Of a stretch of 64,000 bases of DNA, positions 1 to 9,271 are shown one piece after another; position 1 is the stretch's first letter; every line of letters begins with the position of its first letter. The translations under genes were made by a program, and so were the position numbers. Below the pieces are notes generated by a model that saw only the letters and a list, made by a program, of their open reading frames with translations, had not been told where the DNA came from and ran no database searches. This DNA is from Pelomonas lactea (GTDB lineage: Bacteria > Pseudomonadota > Gammaproteobacteria > Burkholderiales > Burkholderiaceae_C): the NCBI RefSeq assembly GCF_043555885.1, contig NZ_JBIGHX010000002.1, positions 620,001-684,000 on the forward strand. Direction: 5' to 3'.

Positions 1-621
1 CGCATGCTCCACCAGCTCCGTGGCCGGGAAATAGCTCTGGCCGGCGATCGTGTCGAAGCCCAGCACGCTCTCGCCGTGCGCACGCACGCCGCCCTGGAGC
101 ACGGGGCTGACGCCCGCGGCGGCCAGGCGCTGGTCCACCGTCGAGCCGCTGAAGCAGGGCTGGCCCGCCACTTCGTCCGTGCCCCCGGCCTCATTGAACG
201 CCACGTAGCGCGCATGGGCCTGGGCCGTCCCTTCCAGTGCCGGCAGGCGTTCGAACTGCGGCACGCCGGCCGAGACGCGGGCCAGGTTCACCAGCGCCAG
301 CACGGCCGGCGCCGCCAGCAGGACATCGCCGGACGTGCAGGTCACCGTGCTCACGGGGGGTGTCGCGGCGTCCGAGGGCACGCCGCTGGCGGGCGTCGCC
401 GGCACCGTCAACGGAGGCTCCGGGGTGGCGGGCGTGGGAGACGGCGTCGGGGTCGGGGTCGGGGCCGGCGCGGGCGTGGCCGGCGTCGTCACGACGGGCG
501 CCGTCGCCAGCGGCGCGGAGCCGGCCGGGGTGCCGCCTCCGCCCCCACCGCCGCAGGCGGTCAGGGCCAACGCGAGTAGCGACAGGCAAGCGTGTGCCGG
601 CAAGGGGCGGCTGGGGGGCAT
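1..621 (-). CDS. CAP/SCP-domain lipoprotein, C-terminus cut by window edge
   Basis: Reading leftward from an ATG at 621 with an AGGAG ribosome site six bases upstream gives 207 codons open to the window edge. The N-terminus is a lipoprotein signal with lipobox LTAC (Cys23), followed by a glycine run and a Thr/Pro-rich linker (about residues 45-75), so the protein should be lipidated and tethered outside the inner membrane. From about residue 95 the sequence resembles the CAP/SCP (cysteine-rich secretory/PR-1-like) fold: a helix with AHARYVAFN, a Cys-containing loop and an HGES stretch. Bacterial CAP lipoproteins of this type are common in Burkholderiales; their function is mostly unknown. The family call is by pattern; the C-terminal part is outside the window. 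Confidence 0.75.
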   Translation of the reverse strand, partial: MPPSRPLPAHACLSLLALALTACGGGGGGGTPAGSAPLATAPVVTTPATPAPAPTPTPTPSPTPATPEPPLTVPATPASGVPSDAATPPVSTVTCTSGDVLLAAPAVLALVNLARVSAGVPQFERLPALEGTAQAHARYVAFNEAGGTDEVAGQPCFSGSTVDQRLAAAGVSPVLQGGVRAHGESVLGFDTIAGQSYFPATELVEHA

Positions 622-788
622 GCAAGCTCCTGAAACGGCGCGTCACGCCGTGAAACCGGGCGACGCGCCGGCACAGGCATTGGAGGGGCCGCGGGGTGGG
701 CCGCCCGTCGGCGGCGCGGGCATGTGCCCGTAGGAGGCGGCCGCGAGCCGCGTCGGCCGGCGCCGTCAGCGCCAGCGGCAGCCGCCGT

Positions 789-1364
789 CTAGAACAGCGC
801 CTGCTGGTCCGCCGCCAGCTGCCCGGCCGCGCGCGCCTCGATCAGCAGCAATCGCCGCTTGGTCTCCAGGCCGCCGGGGGCGGAGAACCCGGTGGGTGCC
901 CCACCGGCGCCCATGACGCGATGACATGGCACGATGGGCGCGAAGCGGTTGTGCCCCTCGGCGCGCCCGACCGCCCGCGCCGCGCCGGGCTCCCCCAACG
1001 CTGTGGCCAGTTCACCGTAGGTCTGCGTCCGGCCCACCGGGATCTGGCGCGTCAGCGCCAGCACCCGACGGTCGAAGGCCGGCACGCCCCGCTCGTCGAG
1101 CACGATGGCGAGCAGCTCGCGGTGATCGGCCGTCGTGCCCGCCAACAGGCGCTGCACCGCGCCGATGGCCACGCGCACCGACGCCGGCGCGTCGGCGGGC
1201 GAGACCTCCTCTGCCCCGTCGAAGCGACGCCGCATCAGCGCGCGCAGCGCCGACACCTCCGCCGCCGGCAGCGCGGAACCGGCCACGCCCTCCTCCGCCT
1301 CGCCGTGCCAGGCGATGGCGCACGGGCCGATCGCGGTGGCAAACACGGCGAAGCGCGCCGTCAT
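789..1364 (-). CDS. ogt: methylated-DNA--[protein]-cysteine S-methyltransferase
   Basis: A 191-residue protein that removes alkyl groups from O6-alkylguanine by irreversible transfer to its own cysteine. The active-site motif PCHRV is present within IVPCHRVMG, followed by the family's GFSAPGGLETKRRLL segment; the N-terminal part (residues 1-95) is the degenerate Ogt-type domain. The ATG at 1364 overlaps the dusA stop as ATGA, so the two are probably translationally coupled. A longer open frame extends upstream but lies inside dusA in another frame, so this start is preferred. It is the last gene of a leftward chain. Confidence 0.9.
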   Translation of the reverse strand: MTARFAVFATAIGPCAIAWHGEAEEGVAGSALPAAEVSALRALMRRRFDGAEEVSPADAPASVRVAIGAVQRLLAGTTADHRELLAIVLDERGVPAFDRRVLALTRQIPVGRTQTYGELATALGEPGAARAVGRAEGHNRFAPIVPCHRVMGAGGAPTGFSAPGGLETKRRLLLIEARAAGQLAADQQALF

Positions 1365-2353
1365 GCGGGCTCCAGCCCCAACCGGGCCGCCGTCGCGCGG
1401 GCGGCGACCTCCCGCGGCGGCAGCGCCTTCAGCCGGTGGTCGCTCCAGACCTGGCGCCAGCGCCGCGCACCGGGCGTGCCATTCCACAGGCCCAGCGCGT
1501 GCCGCATCGCATGCGGCCAGGAGCGGCCGGCGGCGTGCAGGCGGTCGAGGTAGTCCAGCCAGGCGTCCTCCACCTGCTCGCGCGAGGCCGCCGGGTCGGG
1601 CTGGCCAAAGAAGCGCGAGTCCCACTGCGCCATGCTCCAGGGCTCGTGATAGGCCTCGCGGCCGACCATGACGCCGTCCAGCTGCTGCAGCTGCTCGGCG
1701 ATCTGCTCGGGCGTCTTCAGGCCGCCGTTGATGGCGATGGTCAGCTGCGGGAACTCGCGCTTGAGCTGGGCGACGAGTTCATAGCGCAGCGGCGGGATCT
1801 CGCGGTTTTCCTTCGGGCTCAGGCCCTGCAGCCAGGCATTGCGGGCGTGGACGATGAACACCTCGCAGCCGGCCGCGGCGACCGTGCCGACGAAGTCGCG
1901 CACGAAGTCGTAGCTCTCGTTCCTGTCGATGCCGATGCGGTGCTTGACGGTGACCGGCAGCGTCGTCGCATCGCGCATGGCCTTCACACAGTCGGCCACC
2001 AGCTGCGGCTCGGCCATCAGGCAGGCACCGAACGCGCCCTTCTGCACGCGAGGGCTGGGGCAGCCGCAGTTCAGGTTGACCTCGTCATAGCCCCAGCGCT
2101 CGGCCAGCTGCGCGCAGGCGGCCAGGTCGGCCGGCTCGCTGCCGCCCAGCTGCAGCGCGACAGGGTGCTCCTCGGCGTTGAAGTCGAGATGGCGTGGCTG
2201 GTCGCCATGCAGCAGCGCGCCGGTCGTCACCATCTCGGTGTAGAGCAGCGTGTGGCGCGTGATGAGTCGGTGCAGGTAGCGGCAATGGCGGTCGGTCCAG
2301 TCCATCATCGGCGCGACGGACAGGCGCCAGGGCGAGAAAGCGGGAGAAGTCAC
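1361..2353 (-). CDS. dusA: tRNA-dihydrouridine synthase A
   Basis: FMN-dependent enzyme that reduces U20/U20a in the tRNA D-loop. The GTG start at 2353 gives 330 residues, the usual DusA length; the protein begins just before the conserved LSVAPMMDWTDRHCR segment. Other hallmarks are ALQLGGSEP, NLNCGCPSP with the catalytic Cys, VKHRIGID and INGGLKT of the TIM-barrel FMN site. No strong ribosome site is visible before the GTG; the ORF could be extended, but upstream sequence has no DusA similarity. The acyltransferase gene ends only seven bases upstream, and ogt follows with an ATGA overlap. Confidence 0.93.
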   Translation of the reverse strand: MTSPAFSPWRLSVAPMMDWTDRHCRYLHRLITRHTLLYTEMVTTGALLHGDQPRHLDFNAEEHPVALQLGGSEPADLAACAQLAERWGYDEVNLNCGCPSPRVQKGAFGACLMAEPQLVADCVKAMRDATTLPVTVKHRIGIDRNESYDFVRDFVGTVAAAGCEVFIVHARNAWLQGLSPKENREIPPLRYELVAQLKREFPQLTIAINGGLKTPEQIAEQLQQLDGVMVGREAYHEPWSMAQWDSRFFGQPDPAASREQVEDAWLDYLDRLHAAGRSWPHAMRHALGLWNGTPGARRWRQVWSDHRLKALPPREVAARATAARLGLEPA

Positions 2354-2360
2354 GGCGGGA

Positions 2361-4346
2361 TTATCGAGGCGGGGCCGTGTCGGCCGCCGCCGGGCGCGGC
2401 TGCAGCAGGCTGGCAACGGCGGTGTTGCCGGCGGCGGTGGCCGCTGCCAGCAGTCGGTCGGCCAGCGCCTCGCTGAGGCCGGCGGCGAAGGCCGGTGCGA
2501 GGTGGTTGTCGTCGTAGAAACGCAGGCGGCCGCCATCGGCCACCGGGCACACCTCGCCGCTGCAGAACGCAGCCGACATGTCGATGCGCAACACCCGCGG
2601 GTGCCGGGCCAGCGCAGCCGCCTCGAAGCCGGCGACGTCGTCCCGCCAGGGGCGGCGGTCTGCCGCCGGGAACTGGCAGGCGGCGTTGATGTCCCGGCCG
2701 CGCCATTGCGCGCGTGCCGCACAGGTCGGCACGTCGACCGGCACGCGCGGTGTGTCGCGCATGACGGCAACCTCCAGGCGCTGCGCCGCCAGCCGGGTCA
2801 GCATGCGGCTCAGGCCCTGCTCCCAGGCATCGGCGCCGCCCACGCCGGTCGACAGATTGGCCAGCACGACCAGATCGGGCCGGGCCTGCCCGATGCGGTG
2901 CAGCATGGCCTCGCGCCATTGCGCGCATTCCGTGTACTCGCGGCGCAGCACGTCGCTCCAGACCGGCATGTCCAGGCTGGGGCAGCCCGACTTGGTGAGC
3001 GCCAGCAGCCGCCAGCCGCGCTCGCGGGCCAGGCGGTCCAGCGCCGGGAACCAGTTCACCGCGTGCGAATCGCCCCACAGCACCACGGTGCGCGCGGCGT
3101 CCTGGGCGCCGAAGACGCAGTCGGGCAGGTCCACGGCCTCGAAGCGGGCATGGCAGCCCGCCGCGACGGAGGCCGGCCGCTCGCTGCGCTGGCGCGCAAT
3201 GTCGCGCTGGGCCTCGTCGCCGCTCCAGTGGCGCGGCAGCCCCGCCGCCAGCGCCAGGGCCGCCGTCAGCCCCAGCGTCAGGCCGACAAAGCGCGCCGGG
3301 CGCCAGGCGGGCAGCCAGCCCACACGGCATGGTTCCTCGATCCACCGCCACGACGCCCAGCCGACCGCGAAGCTGGCCAGCACCAGCAGCGCCTTGCCTG
3401 CGGCATCGGGCTGCGGCCACAGCACGGCCGAGAAGATCAGCAACGGCCAGTGCCAGAGGTACACCGAGTAGGAGCAGTTGCCCAGCGTGACCAGCGGGCG
3501 CCAGGCCAGTGCGCGCGCCAGCACCCCGTCGGCCTCCTGCGTCGCCGTGACCAGCAGCCCCAGCGCGCACAGCACCGGCAGCAGCGCCCACAGGCCGGGG
3601 AACGGCCGGTGCTCGTCCATCAGCAGTGTCACGGCCACCAGCGCGCCGGCCGACAGCCAGCCCAGCAGCGCACGCGCCGACGGACCGACCCTCAAGGGCG
3701 TGATGGCCAGCGCGATGCCTGCGGCGAACTCCCACATGCGGAACGGCATGTTGAAGAAAGCCAGCGGCTGGCTCCAGCGCGTAGCCACGACACAGGCGGC
3801 CAGCGACATGACCGCCACCGCCAGCGTGACCCACCGCAGGCGCCGCGTGAAACGCTCGGCGGGGCCCTTCAGGCACAGCACCACCAGCCAGGGCCAGACC
3901 AGGTAGAACTGCTCCTCCACGGCCAGCGACCACAGGTGCAGGAACGGGCTGGCGGCACCGTGAGCGGCGAAGTAGTCCGTCGCGCGGCCGGTGAACCAGA
4001 GATTGATGACGTACAGCAGCGCGGCCCGCATCGCCGAGAACACTTCTGCCCATTCCTCGGGCGCCAGCAGCAGCAGTGCAGCGCCCGCGCTGGCCAGCAG
4101 CAGCACCGCGTTGGCCGGGAACAGGCGCCGGATGCGGCGGGCGTAGAACTCCCAGATCGCGATGCGCCCGGCGCGCTGGCCCTCGCGCCACAGCAGGCCG
4201 CCGATCAGGTAGCCGGAGATGACGAAGAAGATGTCGACGCCGACATAGCCACCCGCAAAGCCTGCAATCCCGGCGTGGTTCAGCAGCACCAGCAGGATGG
4301 CGATCCCGCGCAGGCCCTGGATGCCCGGGTTCAGGCCGGGCTTCAT
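2361..4346 (-). CDS. OafA/YrhL-type acyltransferase with C-terminal SGNH domain
   Basis: A 661-residue integral membrane protein that probably O-acetylates a surface glycan. The N-terminal ~370 residues form an acyltransferase-3 domain with about ten hydrophobic segments, beginning with IQGLRGIAILLVLLNHAG and containing FFVISGYLI and LWSLAVEEQFYLVWPW. The C-terminal ~260 residues are a periplasmic SGNH hydrolase-like domain with VLWGDSHAVNWFPAL (block I) and YDDNHL (Asp-x-x-His, block V). The ATG overlaps the preceding hydrolase stop as ATGA. No glycan cluster is visible nearby, so the target sugar is unknown. Confidence 0.9.
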   Translation of the reverse strand: MKPGLNPGIQGLRGIAILLVLLNHAGIAGFAGGYVGVDIFFVISGYLIGGLLWREGQRAGRIAIWEFYARRIRRLFPANAVLLLASAGAALLLLAPEEWAEVFSAMRAALLYVINLWFTGRATDYFAAHGAASPFLHLWSLAVEEQFYLVWPWLVVLCLKGPAERFTRRLRWVTLAVAVMSLAACVVATRWSQPLAFFNMPFRMWEFAAGIALAITPLRVGPSARALLGWLSAGALVAVTLLMDEHRPFPGLWALLPVLCALGLLVTATQEADGVLARALAWRPLVTLGNCSYSVYLWHWPLLIFSAVLWPQPDAAGKALLVLASFAVGWASWRWIEEPCRVGWLPAWRPARFVGLTLGLTAALALAAGLPRHWSGDEAQRDIARQRSERPASVAAGCHARFEAVDLPDCVFGAQDAARTVVLWGDSHAVNWFPALDRLARERGWRLLALTKSGCPSLDMPVWSDVLRREYTECAQWREAMLHRIGQARPDLVVLANLSTGVGGADAWEQGLSRMLTRLAAQRLEVAVMRDTPRVPVDVPTCAARAQWRGRDINAACQFPAADRRPWRDDVAGFEAAALARHPRVLRIDMSAAFCSGEVCPVADGGRLRFYDDNHLAPAFAAGLSEALADRLLAAATAAGNTAVASLLQPRPAAADTAPPR

Positions 4347-5458
4347 GTCAGGTCACGCAGCGGATGCTCTTGCGGCGACCAGGGGCTGGCGAAGAACGCG
4401 GTGACCTCCGCGGCATCGACGCCGTCGACGCCCGGCGGGTTCCAGCGCGGCGCGTGGTCTTTGTCGACGGCCAGCGCGCGGATCCCCTCCACCGTCTCGC
4501 TGCGCTGCGCGCCGCGCAGGTGGAAGGCATGGTGCACGAGGTCGCGCTCCAGGCGCAGATCGTCGGCCAGGCTGAGGTCCCGCCCGCGGCGCACCAGCTC
4601 CAGCGTGACGGCCATCATCAGCGGCGAGCGCTTGAGCAGCGTCTCGCGCGTGGCCCGCGCCCAGGCGTCGTCGGCCTGGGCCAGCGAGGCCAGGATGGCC
4701 GCCAGCGTCGGCTGACCGAAGTGGCGGTCAATGTGCTGCACCTCGGCCCTGGGCTCGGACGGCGGCGCCAGGTCGACGCGCTGCATGACCGTGGCCACCA
4801 CGTGCTCGGCGCTGGGCTGCTCGCCACGGCGCAGGTCCTCGATGAGCGCCGGCCAGTGCTCGGCGCGCACGAACACGTCGCCCAATCCCCACTCCAATGC
4901 ATCGCCCACGGCGACGCCCTCGCCGGTCAGCGCCAGCCATTCGCCGACGTGGCCCGGGCACTGTGCCAGGAACCAGCCGCCGCCCACGTCAGGGAACAGG
5001 CCGATGCCGGTCTCGGGCATGGCCAGCCGCGAGCGCTCGGACAGCACCCGCAGCCGCGAGCCCTGGCTGATGCCCATGCCGCCGCCCATGACGATGCCGT
5101 CCATCAGCGCGACATAGGGCTTGGGGAAGTTGTGGATGAGGTGATTGAGGCGGTATTCCTCGGTGAAGAAGTCGCCCAGCGCTGCATCGCCCGCCAGCGC
5201 GGCCTGGTGGAAGAAGCGGATGTCGCCACCGGCACAGAAGGCCGGCGGCTTGCCATCGCGGCCGGCACCCAGCACGGCCACGGCCTGGATCTCGGGCCGA
5301 GCGGCCCAGTGGTTCAGCAGTGCCGTCATGTCGCGGATCATGGCCAGCGACAGCGCGTTCAGCGCCTGCGGACGATTCAGCGTGATGAGGCCCAGGCAGC
5401 CATTGACCTCGGCCAGGATCTGGCCATCGGACAGCAGGGGCGGGATCAGGTCATTCAT
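4343..5458 (-). CDS. enoyl-CoA hydratase/isomerase family, 3-hydroxyisobutyryl-CoA hydrolase-like
   Basis: A 371-residue crotonase-superfamily protein. The oxyanion-hole segments are visible as FCAGGDIRFF and GIVMGGGMG, and MPETGIGLFPDVGGG is characteristic of the 3-hydroxyisobutyryl-CoA hydrolase (valine degradation) branch rather than of classic enoyl-CoA hydratase, as is the length of about 370 residues. The C-terminal helical part contains LKRSPLMMAVTLEL, typical of the same branch. Start and stop overlap both neighbours as ATGA, so it is co-translated between an EamA transporter and an acyltransferase. Substrate specificity cannot be proven from sequence. Confidence 0.85.
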   Translation of the reverse strand: MNDLIPPLLSDGQILAEVNGCLGLITLNRPQALNALSLAMIRDMTALLNHWAARPEIQAVAVLGAGRDGKPPAFCAGGDIRFFHQAALAGDAALGDFFTEEYRLNHLIHNFPKPYVALMDGIVMGGGMGISQGSRLRVLSERSRLAMPETGIGLFPDVGGGWFLAQCPGHVGEWLALTGEGVAVGDALEWGLGDVFVRAEHWPALIEDLRRGEQPSAEHVVATVMQRVDLAPPSEPRAEVQHIDRHFGQPTLAAILASLAQADDAWARATRETLLKRSPLMMAVTLELVRRGRDLSLADDLRLERDLVHHAFHLRGAQRSETVEGIRALAVDKDHAPRWNPPGVDGVDAAEVTAFFASPWSPQEHPLRDLT

Positions 5459-6330
5459 GCGTTCTTCGGGACGGGTTGTGAAGGCGCCAGCGCCTCATTG
5501 GCAATCAGGGCGGCGAGCACGAGGCTACCGCCGATCAGTGCGGCGCTGCCTGGGTGTTCGCCCGCAAAGACCCAGGCCCACAGCACACCCAGCAGCGTCT
5601 CGGCCAGGCCCAGCAGCGCAATCTCGTGGCCGGGCAGTTCGCGCGCCAGGCGCACGGCCAGCAGGCAGGGGACGGCAAGCTGGAAGACGCCGAGGAAGGC
5701 GAGCAGGCCCAGGTCATGGGCGCCGGCCTGCAACGGCCAGGCCAGCGGCAGCGTCACCGCCATGGAGATGAGGGCGCCGATGAGGACGGCGGGCAGCATG
5801 TCGGTGCCACCGCCGCGCTGGCCCACCTTCTGCAGCAGGCACCAGTTGGCGGCGGCCGCCAGCGGCACGGCCAGCGCCACCGCGACGCCGCCGAGGCCAC
5901 CGCCTGAGCTGGCCTGCTGCCCGAACATCCAGCCGATGCCCGCCCCGGCCACGACGATGGCGGCCCAGGTACGCGCCGGAATGTGCTGGCGCAGGAAGAC
6001 GCGGGCAAACAGCGCTGTGAGCAACGGCCCCAGCGACATCGTCACCAAGACGTTGGCCACGGTGGTCAGCGACAGCGCCACCATGAAGGCCGTGAACATG
6101 ACGGCCCAGCACAGCCCCGAGACCCACACGGTACGGCCCACCAGGCTGGGCAGCAGCGCCCTGCCCCGCATGACGCCCAGGATCGCGACCAGCGCCAGCG
6201 CGTTGAACGTGCTGCGCCAGAACGTGATCTCGAAACCTCTCGCCGCCTCCAGATGCCGCGTGACCACGCCCGCCGAACTCCACATCAGCGTGACCAGCAG
6301 CATCAGCAACACAGCGCTACGGTGACTCAT
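5455..6330 (-). CDS. EamA/DMT-family transporter
   Basis: A 291-residue polytopic membrane protein with about ten hydrophobic segments in two EamA halves, as in drug/metabolite exporters. Signature stretches are LMWSSAGVVTRHLEA in the first helix region, TFWRSTFNALAL, and LAETLLGVLWAWVFAGEHPG in the second half. It heads a chain of genes joined by ATGA overlaps. The ATG at 6330 has no good Shine-Dalgarno and sits directly downstream of a GC-rich hairpin, so either expression is weak or an internal ATG is used. Substrate unknown. Confidence 0.85.
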   Translation of the reverse strand: MSHRSAVLLMLLVTLMWSSAGVVTRHLEAARGFEITFWRSTFNALALVAILGVMRGRALLPSLVGRTVWVSGLCWAVMFTAFMVALSLTTVANVLVTMSLGPLLTALFARVFLRQHIPARTWAAIVVAGAGIGWMFGQQASSGGGLGGVAVALAVPLAAAANWCLLQKVGQRGGGTDMLPAVLIGALISMAVTLPLAWPLQAGAHDLGLLAFLGVFQLAVPCLLAVRLARELPGHEIALLGLAETLLGVLWAWVFAGEHPGSAALIGGSLVLAALIANEALAPSQPVPKNA

Positions 6331-6358
6331 CAAGAAGAGCGCCCCTTGAGAGGGGCGC
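6331..6358 (-). terminator. hairpin downstream of typA
   Basis: A perfect 8-bp GC-rich stem (6339-6346 with 6351-6358) and four-base loop, followed leftward by TCTTCTTG. It lies between the typA stop and the EamA transporter start and is a moderate intrinsic-terminator candidate that would separate the two transcripts. Confidence 0.5.
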
Positions 6359-6463
6359 GGGCAAATCTCTGGCTGGAGCCCCCCTCCCGGAGAGCGGCTG
6401 GGGGGAGCCCAACAGTCAACCGCGGTACGCGCGGAGCGTGGGCGGGAGTGGATGGTCTGCGCC

Positions 6464-8287
6464 TTAGGCGCGGGCTGCCCGCTTCCGCTCGTTCTCCGAC
6501 AAGTGGCGCTTGCGCAGGCGAACCGACTTGGGCGTGATCTCGACCAGCTCGTCGTCGTCGATGAAGTCCACACCGTACTCCAGCGTCAGGTCGATCGGCG
6601 GCGTGACCTTGATGGCGTCTTCCTTGCCGGACACGCGGAAGTTCGTCAGCTGCTTGGTGCGCGTCGCGTTGACGACCAGGTCGTTGTCGCGGTTGTGGAT
6701 GCCAACGATCATGCCTTCGTAGACCGGGTCGTTGGGCTTCACGAACATGCGGCCGCGGTCGTCCAGCTTGCCCAGCGCGTAGGTGAAGATCTCGCCGTCG
6801 TCCATGGAGATCAGCACGCCGTTCTTGCGGCCGCCGATGTCGCCCTTGTGGGCTTCGTAGCCGTCGAAGATGGACGAGATCAGGCCCGAGCCGCGGGTCA
6901 GGTTCATGAACTCGTTGGCAAAGCCGATCAGGCCCCGCGCGGGGATGCGGTACTCCAGGCGCACGCGGCCATTGCCGTCCGGCTCCATATTGAGCATCTC
7001 GCCCTTGCGCAGGCCCAGCGCCTGCATGACGCCGCCCTGGTGGGTTTCTTCGACGTCGGCCGTCACCAGCTCCATCGGCTCGCTCTTGACGCCGTCGATG
7101 TCCTTGAACATCACGCGCGGCTTGGACACGGCCAGCTCGTAGCCCTCGCGGCGCATGTTCTCCAGCAGGATGGTCAGGTGCAGTTCGCCACGGCCGCAGA
7201 CTTCGAAGACGCCGTCTTCGTCGGTCTCGGACACGCGCAGTGCCACGTTGTGCTGCAGTTCCTTCTGCAGGCGGTCCCAGATCTGGCGGCTGGTGACGTA
7301 CTTGCCTTCACGGCCGGCCAGCGGGCTGGTGTTGACGCAGAAATTCATCGTCAGCGTCGGCTCGTCCACCTTCAGCATGGGCAGCGGCGTGGGGTTGGCC
7401 GGATCGGTCACGGTCACGCCGATGCCGATCTCCTCGATGCCGTTGATCAGCACGATGTTGCCCGGGCCGGCTTCCGTGACCTGCACGCGGTCCAGGCCGT
7501 GGAAGGTCAGCACCTGGTTGATGCGGCCGTTGACGGCCTTGCCGCCGGGACCTTCCATGACGGTGACCTGCATGCCGGGCTTGATGGTGCCCTGGCTGAT
7601 GCGGCCCACGCCGATGCGGCCCACGAAGGTGGAGAAGTCCAGCGCCGAGATCTGCAGTTGCAGCGGCGCGCTCGCATCACCCGACTGCGGCGGCACGTGC
7701 TTCAGGATGGTCTCGAACAGGGCCGACATGTCGGGGCCCCACTTCTCGCCGGGCGCGCCTTCGGTCAGCGACGTCCAGCCGTTGATGCCCGAGGCGTAGA
7801 CGACCGGGAAGTCCAGCTGCTCGTCGGTGGCGCCCAGGTTGGCGAACAGGTCGAAGGCGGCGTTGATGACGGCGTCGCACTTGGCGCCCGGCTTGTCCAC
7901 CTTGTTCACCACGACGATGGGCTTGAGGCCCAGGGCCAGCGCCTTCTTCGTGACGAAGCGCGTCTGCGGCATCGGGCCTTCCTGGGCATCGATCAGCAGC
8001 ACCACGCCGTCCACCATGGACAGCGCGCGCTCCACCTCGCCGCCGAAGTCCGCGTGTCCGGGGGTGTCGACGATGTTGATGTGCGTGCCGCCCCAGCTGA
8101 CCGCGCAGTTCTTGGCCAGGATGGTGATGCCGCGCTCGCGCTCGATGGCGTTGCTGTCCATGACGGTGTCGACGACCTTCTCGTGGTCGGCGAAGGTGCC
8201 GCTCTGGCGCAGGAGCTGGTCCACCATGGTGGTCTTGCCATGGTCGACGTGGGCAATGATGGCGATGTTGCGGATCGGGGTGGTCAT
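6464..8287 (-). CDS. typA: translational GTPase TypA/BipA
   Basis: A 607-residue ribosome-associated GTPase of the EF-G/LepA class, at the usual TypA length. G1 is AHVDHGKTT, G2 region RGITILAKN, G3 DTPGHADFGG and G4 NKVDKPGA; the TypA-specific C-terminal part includes ARGLIGFANEFMNLTRG and a Lys/Arg-rich end. It lies 24 bases downstream of truB in the same direction and probably forms the end of the rimP-nusA-infB-rbfA-truB group. It acts in ribosome assembly and stress adaptation in other bacteria. Confidence 0.97.
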   Translation of the reverse strand: MTTPIRNIAIIAHVDHGKTTMVDQLLRQSGTFADHEKVVDTVMDSNAIERERGITILAKNCAVSWGGTHINIVDTPGHADFGGEVERALSMVDGVVLLIDAQEGPMPQTRFVTKKALALGLKPIVVVNKVDKPGAKCDAVINAAFDLFANLGATDEQLDFPVVYASGINGWTSLTEGAPGEKWGPDMSALFETILKHVPPQSGDASAPLQLQISALDFSTFVGRIGVGRISQGTIKPGMQVTVMEGPGGKAVNGRINQVLTFHGLDRVQVTEAGPGNIVLINGIEEIGIGVTVTDPANPTPLPMLKVDEPTLTMNFCVNTSPLAGREGKYVTSRQIWDRLQKELQHNVALRVSETDEDGVFEVCGRGELHLTILLENMRREGYELAVSKPRVMFKDIDGVKSEPMELVTADVEETHQGGVMQALGLRKGEMLNMEPDGNGRVRLEYRIPARGLIGFANEFMNLTRGSGLISSIFDGYEAHKGDIGGRKNGVLISMDDGEIFTYALGKLDDRGRMFVKPNDPVYEGMIVGIHNRDNDLVVNATRTKQLTNFRVSGKEDAIKVTPPIDLTLEYGVDFIDDDELVEITPKSVRLRKRHLSENERKRAARA

Positions 8288-8311
8288 GGTGATGCTTCGA
8301 AAAAAACCGGA

Positions 8312-9271
8312 TCAGGCGGAGATCAAGGCCTGGACTTCCGGCGGAGTCAACAGGCGGTCGGCGATCAGTTCGCCAGAAGTGATGTGGGCGCTGCCGAGGA
8401 AGGCGCGCGGCTCGGGGCCGTAGACGCGCACGCGCTCGGCGTCGGGCGCGTCGACACGGCGGCGCAGGCCGGACAGGAAGCGCACGGCCTCGGGCATGTC
8501 CAGGCGCAGTTCGGGCGCGTCCAGCAGCAGGCGGTCGGGCGAGGTCAGCAGCGCGGTGCGCTGGTCGTCCGGCAGCGCCTCGATCTGCGCCAACGTGACG
8601 GCGCCGTCCAGCGTCAGCCCGCCGGACCCGGTGCGGCGCAGCGCGGCCAGCGAAGCCCCCACGCCGAGCGCCGCGCCGATGTCTTCGGCCAGCGTGCGGA
8701 TGTAGGTGCCTTTGGTGCAACGGACGTCGAGGGTCACGGTGCCAGGGTGCATGGCGACGATGTCGATGCTGTGAATCGTCACGCGGCGGCTCTTGCGCTC
8801 GATCTCGACGCCGGCGCGGGCGTACTCGTACAGCGCCTTGCCCTCGTGCTTGAGCGCCGAGTACATCGGCGGCATCTGATCGATCTCGCCGATGAAGGCA
8901 CGGCTCACGGCCTGCACCTGTTCGCGCGTGATGTGGTCGGCCTCCAGCCGCTCCAGCACCTCGCCTTCCGCGTCGCCCGTCGTGGTGCGGACACCCAGGG
9001 CCAGCGTCGCGAGGTAGCGCTTGTCAGCGTCCAGGCTCAGCTGGCTGAACTTGGTGGCCGCGCCGAAGCACAGCGGCAGCAGGCCGGTGGCCAGCGGGTC
9101 CAGCGTACCGGTGTGGCCGGCCTTCTCGGCGCGCAGCAGCCATTTGGCCTTCTGCAGCGCGTCGTTGCTCGACAGGCCCAGCGGCTTGTCGAGCAACAAC
9201 ACGCCATGCAGCGCGCGGCGCCGTACGCGCACGCGGGGCGGGCGGGCCTGCGAGACGTCGGCCTCAGTCAT
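8312..9271 (-). CDS. truB: tRNA pseudouridine(55) synthase TruB
   Basis: Makes pseudouridine 55 in the T-loop of tRNAs. The 319-residue protein has the catalytic motif GHTGTLDPLATG (Asp58) and VLLLDKPLGLSSN, and the RCTKGTYIRTLAEDIG segment, all typical of the TruB family; the C-terminus carries a PUA-like extension. Its ATG lies eight bases inside the rbfA coding region, so it is translationally coupled to rbfA, the usual arrangement. Confidence 0.97.
   Translation of the reverse strand: MTEADVSQARPPRVRVRRRALHGVLLLDKPLGLSSNDALQKAKWLLRAEKAGHTGTLDPLATGLLPLCFGAATKFSQLSLDADKRYLATLALGVRTTTGDAEGEVLERLEADHITREQVQAVSRAFIGEIDQMPPMYSALKHEGKALYEYARAGVEIERKSRRVTIHSIDIVAMHPGTVTLDVRCTKGTYIRTLAEDIGAALGVGASLAALRRTGSGGLTLDGAVTLAQIEALPDDQRTALLTSPDRLLLDAPELRLDMPEAVRFLSGLRRRVDAPDAERVRVYGPEPRAFLGSAHITSGELIADRLLTPPEVQALISA

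Noticed and set aside
191..653. Several short frames over the CAP lipoprotein
   Set aside because: Only the leftward frame from 621 gives a lipobox, linker and fold pattern with an AGGAG site.
2502..4715. Rightward open frame of 737 codons
   Set aside because: Antisense shadow of the acyltransferase and hydrolase genes; Arg/Gln/His-rich with no domain.
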